From the NCBI GenBank assembly GCA_049511415.1, contig JBEKYC010000108.1, forward strand, positions 1-14,922: a stretch of DNA of 14,922 bases, given 5' to 3'. Below the pieces are notes generated by a model, which did not search any database, was not told the DNA's origin, and was given only the letters and a program-made list of their open reading frames with translations. Numbering within the stretch: the stretch's first letter is position 1; each line of letters opens with the position of its first letter. The DNA is from Bog-159 sp049511415 (lineage in GTDB: Bacteria > Acidobacteriota > Terriglobia > Bryobacterales > Bryobacteraceae). Made by a program: the position numbers and the translations under genes. Below are positions 7,340 to 13,536 of the stretch, in pieces.

Positions 7340-7524
7340 GCATACCGTCAGAAATCGCGGCTTCGCTTGATTCAGCACTGAAAATCGATAGGGTCGCCGA
7401 GGACCCGCGAACCCAGTATGCTTTCCTCGTCGGATCAGAAGAGAGCGAGCGAGAGTGGATGTGGCACGCCCTTGCATTCTCGGCGGACGCAGGTCCCACC
7501 GGTGGGTTCGTTCCTGTCTCCTGA
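7336..7524 (+). CDS. Small hypothetical protein, coupled to the preceding frame
   Basis: A 62-residue protein from GTG 7336-7338 to TGA 7522-7524. The GTG overlaps the stop of the preceding frame (ATGTGAGC), which supports coupled translation. The product is acidic and soluble-looking, with no membrane segment (SIPSEIAASLDSALKIDRV; later FLVGSEESEREWMWHALAFS). I do not recognise the family. It stops about 35 bases before repeat copy C (7559), so the C-terminus might have been shortened by the rearrangement that also truncated the downstream phosphatase. Coding status is supported by the overlap and the composition, not by homology. Confidence 0.45.
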   Translation: MSIPSEIAASLDSALKIDRVAEDPRTQYAFLVGSEESEREWMWHALAFSADAGPTGGFVPVS

Positions 7525-7558
7525 CCCACCCTCGATCAGGGGACTCGCCCATCCGCAC

Positions 7559-7632
7559 GCGGGCGGACGCGGCGGTGCGGAAGGGCGCGCGGAGGGAGGC
7601 GTGGCCGGCGATCAGGGTGCGGGATGCGGGCG
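7559..7632 (+). repeat. GC-rich dispersed repeat, copy C
   Basis: GCGGGCGGACGCGGCGGTGC, then GAAGGGCGCGCGGAGG and GGCGATCAGGGTGCGG, in the same order as copies A and E. It ends at the first recognisable codons of the phosphatase stub (about 7630), so the repeat boundary and the gene truncation coincide. Confidence 0.75.
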
Positions 7633-7845
7633 AAGGTGGTGGTGCTCTTTACGGACGGAGTATCCGAATCCATGAACGCTCGCTACGAAGAGTGGGGCGA
7701 AGAGAGATTGATTGAGTTCGCCAAGACATGTCGTGGACTTGCTGCTCTGGAAGCTACGCGGCGAATCCTGGCCGCTGCACAGGCGTTCGCCGCAGGCGCT
7801 CCGCAGCACGATGATATGACGCTGGTCGTGCTGCGCGTGGCCTGA
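7624..7845 (+). pseudogene. C-terminal stub of SpoIIE/PP2C-type (RsbU-like) phosphatase
   Basis: The 73 codons encode the end of a PPM-family Ser/Thr phosphatase of the SpoIIE/RsbU kind. VVVLFTDGVSESMN (residues 5-18) matches the strand with the metal-binding Asp, EEWGEERLIEF follows, and APQHDDMTLVVLRV (about 59-72) is the diagnostic DDxT end. A whole domain is about 200 residues, so roughly the first two thirds, including other metal ligands, is missing. Such phosphatases dephosphorylate anti-anti-sigma factors. The fragment begins exactly where GC-rich repeat copy C ends. The ATG at 7624 lies in repeat sequence and is unlikely to be a natural start. I treat it as a pseudogene. Identity is strong; expression is doubtful. 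Confidence 0.75.
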
Positions 7846-8107
7846 TGTCTCTCGTCAGAAAAACGAACTCGTTCGGCGCCACAGTTCGCACGCCTCCAGC
7901 GCCAGGCGCTTCGGGCGCGGTCGGTCGTGGCGACGGGCACGGGCGGCGGGCGGCCGCGGGCAGGGCGCGATGAGGTTCTGTCGCTCGGGACTTGGGCTCT
8001 TCGGCTGCCACACATTCCGCCACTTCGCGGAGATGGCGACTCACGCCCGGGTGGTCTCCGATGTCAAGCGCGATTTTGGGACGAATCGGGTATCATAACC
8101 AATGGTG
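7846..8107. other. Gene-free stretch after the phosphatase stub
   Basis: No frame here gives a recognisable or natural-looking protein. The middle (about 7915-7970) is very rich in GGGC/GCGG and faintly resembles the dispersed repeat but lacks its diagnostic blocks. A possible -10 element (TATCAT, near 8092) sits ahead of the exported-protein gene, without a clear -35. Confidence 0.4.
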
Positions 8108-8140
8108 CATTGAGCGCCGGAGGGGGTAAACGGCTCAATG
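8108..8140. promoter_or_regulatory. Inverted repeat around a purine-rich ribosome-site-like run
   Basis: CATTGAGC (8108-8115) and GCTCAATG (8133-8140) are perfect inverted repeats around a 17-base loop that contains GGAGGGGG. The second arm ends in an ATG (8138-8140) that is the upstream in-frame alternative start of the next gene. In RNA the stem could expose or hide that start; it might equally be a protein-binding operator. Confidence 0.4.
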
Positions 8141-8167
8141 TACAAATGCTCATCGCCGGAGAATCAA

Positions 8168-8875
8168 ATGCGGAAGATCAGGATTACAGCTTTAGTATTC
8201 GTTATTCCGATTTTTTTCCTCTGGCCGGCCTGTGTACGAGCGCAAACGGGAAAGTCTCCCTATCCGGCTATGGCTCCTCTCGATCAGTATTTGATTCCGG
8301 AACAGAAGGCTGAGATCGCGCTGGCCCGGAGTGCCGCGCCGGCTTCGATTTCGGATGCAGCCGAAGTGATGGTGCTGCGAAGGGATGGGTACACAACTGC
8401 TGTAAAGGGGTCGAACGGCTTCGTCTGCATCGTCGAGCGATCCTGGTCAAAGCCGAGCGATGACCCGGAATACTGGAATTCAAAGATCCGAGCCCCCCAT
8501 TGCTTCAATCCGGATGCCGCAAGAACATTTCTGCCCATCTATCTGAAGAAAACCAACCTTGTACTGGCCGGAAAATCTAAAGCGCAGATCCTCGCGGCTA
8601 TCACGTCCGCATTTGAAGATAAAAAATTACCCGCGCTGGCTCCGGGAGCGATGGTCTACATGATGTCGAAGCGGCAGTATCTGAGCGACGATGACATGAA
8701 ATGGCACCCCCATGTCATGTTTTACGTTTCGGGGGATGCCGCTAAGAGCTGGGGAGCGAATCTCCCCGGTTCTCCGGTAATAGCGGCGAACGATCCGGAA
8801 GAACGAGCGACGATCTTCATGGTCGTGGCCGGCGCCTGGTCCGACGGGACACCGGGCCCATCCATGACACACTGA
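8168..8875 (+). CDS. Exported hypothetical protein
   Basis: A 235-residue protein that I cannot assign to a named family. I choose ATG 8168 over the in-frame ATG at 8138 because it puts a classic signal peptide at the N-terminus: basic MRKIR, hydrophobic ALVFVIPIFFLW and a VRA|Q cleavage site. GGAGA also lies about six bases upstream. The mature part has conserved-looking segments such as EVMVLRRDGYTTA, GFVCIVERSW, RAPHCFNPDAARTFLP, APGAMVYMMSKRQYLSDDD and WHPHVMFYV; Cys residues in the VCIVERSW and PHCFNP segments could form a disulfide. The HPHVMFY and DDD clusters might bind metal, but that is a guess. The likely location is periplasm or cell surface. It converges with the NTF2-like gene at 9033-9482 and may be controlled through the inverted repeat at 8108-8140. 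Confidence 0.8.
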   Translation: MRKIRITALVFVIPIFFLWPACVRAQTGKSPYPAMAPLDQYLIPEQKAEIALARSAAPASISDAAEVMVLRRDGYTTAVKGSNGFVCIVERSWSKPSDDPEYWNSKIRAPHCFNPDAARTFLPIYLKKTNLVLAGKSKAQILAAITSAFEDKKLPALAPGAMVYMMSKRQYLSDDDMKWHPHVMFYVSGDAAKSWGANLPGSPVIAANDPEERATIFMVVAGAWSDGTPGPSMTH

Positions 8876-9032
8876 CTCAAATCGAATCGCCCATACGGGT
8901 GACCCATCTCCTGCGAAGCCGGCCAGGACGGAAAACCGTCGCATCGCGGCGGAAATGGCGCGTGCACGGATTTCCGGCACTCCCCGCAATGTGATCCGCC
9001 ACTGGGAAGCTTACGGAACCCTATTGAAACGC

Positions 9033-9482
9033 TCATCCTTTCACGTAAGCGAGTTTTGCGGCCACTTTCCCTTGGCGAACAGCGAACACATCCACACCAC
9101 GGAGGTGCCATGGCTGCCCGTTTCGCACTTTGCGATACACCCAACGCACAACGGCACGATCACCGCTCACAATCATTTCCTCGGTCTCGAATTGTGCGTC
9201 AGGATTGCGCGCAAACCACCCTCGCCAGAACTCGACCACCGCGGTCTTGCCCTCTAATCGCTTTCCATCCGGTGCTGGGGATGTATCCTCGAACACGGTG
9301 TCGTCGGTCAACAGAGTAGCTACGGCTTCTATATCGTGCCGATTAAACGCCTCGTCGAAGCGCTCGACGACCGCTCGGGTTATAACTTCGCCATTTTGCG
9401 GAGTCTGCGCCGATAAAGACAAGAACAAAACCGCGGCACACGCGGCGATCAGGGTCGGGTTCTTCGCCGACGTTAGAAACAC
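9033..9482 (-). CDS. Exported NTF2/SnoaL-like protein
   Basis: A 149-residue protein. I start at GTG 9480-9482 because GGAGG (complement of 9488-9492) lies five bases upstream and the first 25 residues then form a signal peptide (MFLTSAKNPTLIAACAAVLF ending LSLSA|Q). The frame is open further upstream to 9770, but that part crosses GC-rich repeat copy D and is not protein-like. Residues 30-149 have the SnoaL/DUF4440 pattern: VVERFDEAFNRHDIEAVATL, then DDTVFEDT, GKRLEGKTAVVEFW, and strands ending AVVRWVYRKV, HLRGVDVFAV and GKVAAKLAYV. This cone-shaped fold acts as a small-molecule enzyme or as a binding domain; the substrate cannot be told. Behind the start, TAGAAT is a plausible -10 box. Confidence 0.85.
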   Translation of the reverse strand: MFLTSAKNPTLIAACAAVLFLSLSAQTPQNGEVITRAVVERFDEAFNRHDIEAVATLLTDDTVFEDTSPAPDGKRLEGKTAVVEFWRGWFARNPDAQFETEEMIVSGDRAVVRWVYRKVRNGQPWHLRGVDVFAVRQGKVAAKLAYVKG

Positions 9483-9561
9483 GCGATCCTCCGGGAAAAC
9501 GTTAATTATTCTATCGCAGACTGACAGGTACGGTGCAACTGCTCGCCGACGCATCCTTGCT

Positions 9562-9663
9562 GACGTACGCGGCGGTGCGGACGGGCTTGCGGGCGCGGCG
9601 GCGATCGGGCGCGCGGGATGCGGCGGAGGACGCAAGGCGGCGGGCGTTAAAGATGCGAGCGCC
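9562..9663 (+). repeat. GC-rich dispersed repeat, copy D (diverged)
   Basis: Shares GTACGCGGCGGTGCGGA, GCGGCGATC-GGGCGCG, GGGATGCGGCGGAGGACGC and GGCGGCGGGCG with the family, but with gaps relative to copies A and E. It lies 79 bases upstream of the NTF2-like gene start, on its 5' side. The remaining bases to 9825 show nothing assignable. Confidence 0.6.
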
Positions 9664-9825
9664 ACGAATACCGTGCGTACGACAGGCGCGCATGGCGGCT
9701 GCCTCCGTCGGCTTTCCGCCTGCGCGGTCACCCCCGCGTAAGCCAGCGTTTTAGCCAGTCCGGCAAACATGGAGGTGCGGGGTCGAGATTGGGGTGAAGA
9801 ACTCGATAACGGTACACTGGAACAG

Positions 9826-10125
9826 ATGACGAAAGCAACAATTGGTTGAGGCCGTATCGGAGAAGGCGGGACACGGAAAGGCTGAGGTCGAAGCGGTAGT
9901 GGAGTCGATTCTGGGGACGATTACCATCGCACTCAGCTCAAATGAACGTGTCGATTTGCGCGGATTCGGCAGCTTTGTGTTGAAAGACAAGAAAGAAGCC
10001 AAGGCCGCAATCCCAGGACCGGCGAGGTGATCACGATTCCAGCCAAGCGCGATGTCGGCTTCAGGGCTGGTAAGGAATTGAACGAGAACGTGGCTCAATC
10101 CAAGCCGGAAGTCACGCCATCTTGA
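9826..10125 (+). pseudogene. hup: HU-family DNA-binding protein with two compensating frameshifts
   Basis: Read across two shifts, the 300 bases encode a full-length 99-residue HU/IHF-type protein. MTKAT starts at ATG 9826; after one extra A near 9841 the frame continues LVEAVSEKAGHGKAEVEAVV, then ILGTITIALSSNERVDLRGFGSFVLKDKKEAKA. After one missing C near 10009 the original frame resumes with RNPRTGEVITIPAKRDVGFR and AGKELNENV, ending at TGA 10123-10125. The RNP-containing arm that grips DNA lies after the second shift. Without correction the middle frame ends at about residue 62 and lacks the arm. Both changes are single-base indels in short runs (A/AA, CCC/CC), so decay or base-call error are both possible. 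HU compacts DNA and helps architectural bending. Identity is very clear; intactness is not. Confidence 0.8.
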
Positions 10126-10154
10126 ATTGTACGAGTTGTATTTCAACGCCTCGG

Positions 10155-10180
10155 GCATTTTTTGCGTGCGCGAAAAATGC
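10155..10180. terminator. Hairpin downstream of HU
   Basis: GCATTTTT (10155-10162) pairs with AAAAATGC (10173-10180) around a 10-base loop, starting 29 bases after the HU stop. The A/T-rich stem can act on either strand. There is no separate T-run after the stem, so it is a weak terminator candidate. Confidence 0.35.
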
Positions 10181-10307
10181 TCGGAAACGCAACGCGGGGG
10201 CTTGAGTCATGCCTTGTGCGCGGAGTCCGGCGGCGTGGGGATCTTCCCGCTTCTTACTCCGTAGACGCATACGACGGAGCCGACGTGCGGGCCACCGTCG
10301 CGGCGGT

Positions 10308-10482
10308 CGGCTGCCGGCGGGCGGACGCGGCGGTTCGGCAAGGCGCGCGGAGGAAGGCGCGGGCGGTGATCAGGGCGCGACGGGCGGGGGGTGGCGGAGT
10401 AGGCCGGGTGGCGCGGGCTGGGATGCGGGCGTTTGGGGAAGGCTTAGCGAGCTACCGCGCCGAGATCAGCGGGCTGCCAGGC
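10308..10482 (+). repeat. GC-rich dispersed repeat, copy E (longest)
   Basis: This copy has all blocks in order: GCTGCCGGCGGGCGGACGCG, AAGGCGCGCGGAGGAAGGCG, GTGATCAGGGCGCGACGG, GGGATGCGGGCG and CCGAGATCAGCGGGCTGCC. It serves as the reference for the family. The open frames across it are not natural proteins. It is followed within about 20 bases by the inverted-repeat element at 10504-10799. Confidence 0.75.
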
Positions 10483-10503
10483 CCTGTGCATGTGCCTCCC
10501 TTG

Positions 10504-10799
10504 GTGAACACCCCAATCCGGCCAAACGTGATCACCCAAAATCCGGCCAACGGGCAGGTCTTCCTCCCTTCGCCCGATTTTCGCCTGATACTGCATTGCT
10601 GAAGTGCACCTCAAGGCTTCCCTCCGGCTCGCTCCGCTCGGCCTTGACCCGACTCCAGCATGCACTTAGGCCCTTAGACACAGGCGAAGGGAGGAAGCAG
10701 GTGCCCTGACGATCAGACACTACCCGGCTTGCCCCTCGGCCCCCATTTTCGTTGGCCGGATTTTGGGTGATCCCCTATGGCCGGATTTGAGGTGATCAC
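10504..10799. mobile_element. Miniature IS21-like element with nested inverted repeats
   Basis: Each end carries two copies of a CCGGCCA-type repeat. GTGATCACCCAAAATCCGGC (continuing to 10552) is inverted at 10750-10774 with 23 of 25 positions matching; an outer, diverged pair lies at 10505-10525 and 10778-10799. Paired terminal repeats of this kind are typical of IS21-family ends. Inside are two further levels: CTTCCTCCCTTCGCC (10560-10574) against 10683-10697, perfect over 15, and AAGTGCA/TGCACTT plus TCAAGGC/GCCTTGA around 10602-10667. No transposase (IstA/IstB) is present, so it could move only in trans. Target-site duplications were not found. IS21 affiliation is inferred from end structure. 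Confidence 0.55.
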
Positions 10800-10952
10800 T
10801 GAGGGCTATTTGTTCGCCCAATCTAGGAACGCGGCTCCCGCCGCATCCGACGGGGTGCCGCTGGAGCAGCGGAGGACCAGCGGAGGAAACGGGCAGGAAG
10901 ACAAGCTTCCCAAATCTCGATAAGTTCTCGATATAGTCTTTGGTTCTGTGGC

Positions 10953-10970
10953 GGTGTAATGCCGAATTTC
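10953..10970 (+). repeat. Solo copy of the GGTGTAATGCCGAATT repeat
   Basis: GGTGTAATGCCGAATTTC repeats, in direct orientation, the arm at 11043-11061. It is probably an extra terminal repeat of the same lost element. The stretch 10800-10950 holds no convincing gene. Confidence 0.55.
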
Positions 10971-11042
10971 GCACTCCCTGTCCTCCAGCACAGAAATGTG
11001 GGCATGTGAGACTTACAAGTCAAACAGCGTGCATTCGGTAGT

Positions 11043-11116
11043 GGTGTAATGCCGAATTCCAGTGGTGTAGCCGAGTAACCCTAACGAATCACGTCAGTGG
11101 AATTCGGCATTACACC
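11043..11116. repeat. Perfect 19-bp inverted repeat
   Basis: GGTGTAATGCCGAATTCCA (11043-11061) and its exact reverse complement (11098-11116) enclose 36 bases. With the direct copy at 10953 there are three copies, as at ends of insertion sequences with multiple terminal repeats. No transposase is seen. It could be the fused ends left after loss of the interior of an element. Confidence 0.6.
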
Positions 11117-11491
11117 GCGTGCATCGGGCGCGTATGGTGTGGCAAGCGCTGCCAGCCGCATCCTACGCCTGGGCGGACTGCCTACGAGTTCGGCAATATG
11201 CGCGTGTTGCCGAATTGGCGAACACCCAGCGACGGCGGTCAACATATTTAAAACGTGATGTTTAGTGCTATTGGCGGGGTGATTCTTGGCCTCGTCCGCA
11301 ATAGAAAATTGCTAGCACAAACTGAGCAATGCGTTTGACTCCTCAGAATAGCTTGAGCCGACGTTCCGCAGAAATCAGATTGTACACGATCCGCGCGGCC
11401 TTTCATTTCCTCATTGAACGGTTGCTTGCAAAGGTCGTCGTTGATGTCACGCATCAGCACGCCGGTTTATCCCGGCGCACTCCGCAACCTG
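11117..11491. other. Gene-free stretch downstream of the winged-helix gene
   Basis: This part is locally more A/T-rich than its surroundings. The only sizeable frame (70 codons on the minus strand, 11248-11460) has no ribosome site and an unnatural composition. A short hairpin, CGCCGG (11460-11465) and CCGGCG (11472-11477), lies 15 bases past the winged-helix stop and may help end transcription; no T-run follows. Confidence 0.4.
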
Positions 11492-13348
11492 CTAGCGAAC
11501 GGTGACCGCCCACAGGATCGCACGCTGAAACCCGTATCGTCCCGTATCCCTAAGCGTAATGCTTTCCAGCGTGTGACTTCGGAAATCATTGGGTAGACCT
11601 ACTTCCACCAAATCGATGCGCTCCCCACGGCCGAAATCGAATATCGGGTGCGTAGTGCGGCCGTCAACTGTGTTTACGGTAGTACCGTTGTGGTAATCGC
11701 GCACATCCACGCCGCCTACCAACTTCTTCTCGAAGTGCGCGTCCCCGTCGCCCTGGAACTCCAAGTCCAGATAGCTCTCCGGCCCCGGCTGTCCCCATTC
11801 CGTGTTCAACAGAAAGTACGCAGTAGAAACCGTCCTGTTGACCGGAATGGAAAGACTCACCGGACGCGCCCCTCCCTCCGCCGCAATCGTTCCCCTCCAG
11901 TACCGGTTCCGGCCCTCAGGCATGATGAAAGGTACCCTGTCGAACAGGCGCGGTCCCGTGGGTGCCATGTCCGCGTCCCACAGGTTGCCGTCGTTCATTG
12001 CGCGGCTGATGTCAATCGGGTACGCCTTAGGCGCACAAAGATACCGCAAGGCCAGTTCCGAACTCCCCGCGGCCGGTACGATGCAGCGTCGCTGGTAAAC
12101 AGGAGATGTGCCCGTATAGGACGTCAAAATGCAAGTGTCCGCCGCCAACTGAAAAAACTCCGGTGCGCGCAGTGCCAGCGGAATCCCGGCTTTAACCGCA
12201 AAGCGCGTCTGCGCCGGTTGCGCCGGATACGCGATCAGTCCCACCTGAAACGGGATGCGCGTGTCGTAGCTGCGGGCGGCGCGCGCATACTCAAAAAGCA
12301 GCAATTCCGCGTCTGCCCCTCCGAATGGCAGCCCGGCCGCCTTCGCGCCGGAACACGGATTTCCCGGATCTCGCAATCCAGCGATCGGCGCCGGGGCATC
12401 CGCTGGACCCTTCGATCTGACGTAGTCCAGATAAATGGCTTCCCGCTCCAGCACCGGCAGTACCGAGGCTGACACCAGCGCGCGGATAGCGCCTTGCATG
12501 CGGCCCATCGAATCCAGTTTTATAGGGAAAACGCCGGACCAGGCATCGCCGCCATCGCTTTTCCTACGGATCGTCATGCTGGCGTGCAGTGTCCCGTCCC
12601 GACGGCCGATGCTGGTTTCCAGAAACAACGCCGCCACCAGCCTGCCGCGTGCCTCGCGCCATCCGGACCGTCCCCGAAACCGCGCTGCCGTATGCCCTTC
12701 AATCACGCTCGCACGCGTCACCCGCAGGACCACGCTATCGTTCATCAGCTCTGTAATTTCATCCGCCGCGCCCTGCAGGTCGCTCGCGGAAGGCTCCACT
12801 ATCACGGGCAGAATCGCCAGGGAAAGGGGTGGCGGATCAGGAATCCTGGGCCGTAAAATGTAAAAGCCGACTGCGGCTAGAATCGTGCACAGCCCCAGCG
12901 CCGTTGCCGGACCGGAGAAGCGCTTCCACCCAAACGGCGCAGTCGGCTCCGTCGCGTTGCAAGCCTCTTCGGTCTGGCGGAATGAGAAGGTAAGTATGTA
13001 GCTGCGTAGCGGCAACTCCACCACGATGGGGTCCGTCCTGCCATCACCCTCGTAGTAATCCTTCAGTTTCTGCCGGACACGTGTCAGCTCGGCACGCACG
13101 GTGGATTCGGTGCGGGGATCGAACGACGGGGGCTTGTCGAAAACGTCGAATGCCAGGGCATATTCCGTGATCCGTTCGCCCTGGCCGTTGAGTGTCTGAT
13201 CGCAAAGGTAAGCCAGCAGCTTGGATCGCCGCGGACTCGATGCGAACCCGGGTGTCGCCAGTAAACGCTTTAAGTAACGGCGGATTTCGTCCTCGCGCGA
13301 CGCGCCGGAAGCAGACCCACCCGCACCGTGTTGGGGTGAAGTTCCCAT
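11492..13348 (-). CDS. Winged-helix (OmpR/CadC-like) protein with one transmembrane segment
   Basis: A 618-residue protein. Residues 20-122 form an acidobacterial winged-helix DNA-binding domain: EIRRYLKRLLATPGFASSPR, then LLAYLCDQTLNG, ITEYALAFDVFDKPPSFDPR, TVRAELTRVRQKLKDYY, and a wing ending VVELPLRSYIL. One transmembrane helix is near 145-165 (GPATALGLCTILAAVGFYIL). The outside part starts with a segment like LSLAILPVIVEPSASDLQG, often seen after the membrane anchor in this class, and ends with a beta-rich domain (about 490-618; RTVSTAYFLLNTEW, ESITLRDTGRYGFQ). This is the architecture of a one-component membrane regulator that binds DNA inside and senses outside. It is divergent from the secreted IPT protein, its most likely target. 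The start at ATG 13346-13348 fits the domain boundary. Confidence 0.85.
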   Translation of the reverse strand: MGTSPQHGAGGSASGASREDEIRRYLKRLLATPGFASSPRRSKLLAYLCDQTLNGQGERITEYALAFDVFDKPPSFDPRTESTVRAELTRVRQKLKDYYEGDGRTDPIVVELPLRSYILTFSFRQTEEACNATEPTAPFGWKRFSGPATALGLCTILAAVGFYILRPRIPDPPPLSLAILPVIVEPSASDLQGAADEITELMNDSVVLRVTRASVIEGHTAARFRGRSGWREARGRLVAALFLETSIGRRDGTLHASMTIRRKSDGGDAWSGVFPIKLDSMGRMQGAIRALVSASVLPVLEREAIYLDYVRSKGPADAPAPIAGLRDPGNPCSGAKAAGLPFGGADAELLLFEYARAARSYDTRIPFQVGLIAYPAQPAQTRFAVKAGIPLALRAPEFFQLAADTCILTSYTGTSPVYQRRCIVPAAGSSELALRYLCAPKAYPIDISRAMNDGNLWDADMAPTGPRLFDRVPFIMPEGRNRYWRGTIAAEGGARPVSLSIPVNRTVSTAYFLLNTEWGQPGPESYLDLEFQGDGDAHFEKKLVGGVDVRDYHNGTTVNTVDGRTTHPIFDFGRGERIDLVEVGLPNDFRSHTLESITLRDTGRYGFQRAILWAVTVR

Positions 13349-13385
13349 GCGCTGGCGTGCTCGAATCGCTCAGTCTAACATATTC

Positions 13386-13440
13386 AAAACAAGGCCCTGC
13401 AACGTTGCGGAGCCTGTGCGAGCATGTTGCGCCTTGTTTT
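13386..13440. promoter_or_regulatory. Palindromic region between divergent genes, candidate operator
   Basis: AAAACAAGGC (13386-13395) and GCCTTGTTTT (13431-13440) are perfect inverted repeats, and GCAACGTTGC (13399-13408) between them is a perfect 10-base palindrome. It lies 38 bases from the winged-helix start and about 96 from the IPT start. It could be the regulator's own binding site. The T-rich arm could also act as a leader terminator for transcripts running rightward. Confidence 0.45.
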
Positions 13441-13536
13441 CGTTCGCCCTGCGCCCGACACTCGGTACCAGACGCGAAATTCTACCCGGCTGCATAGCAG
13501 CCTTTGCGTCCCATAAAACTCAGACGGAGAAAATAA

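Noticed and set aside
9483..9770. N-terminal extension of the NTF2-like ORF
   Set aside because: The GTG at 9480-9482 has a strong ribosome site and gives a signal peptide; upstream codons cross a dispersed repeat.
9826..9850. Programmed +1 frameshift at GGT TGA in HU, as in release factor 2
   Set aside because: There is no upstream Shine-Dalgarno-like stimulator of the prfB type, and a second shift in the opposite sense would also be needed; indel decay or sequencing error is simpler.
991..10482. CRISPR array
   Set aside because: The repeats are long, irregularly spaced over kilobases and separated by genes; no short regular repeat-spacer units exist.
11648..12472. 274-codon open frame opposite the winged-helix gene
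   Set aside because: Antisense shadow rich in Arg; the minus-strand gene has clear domains across the same region.
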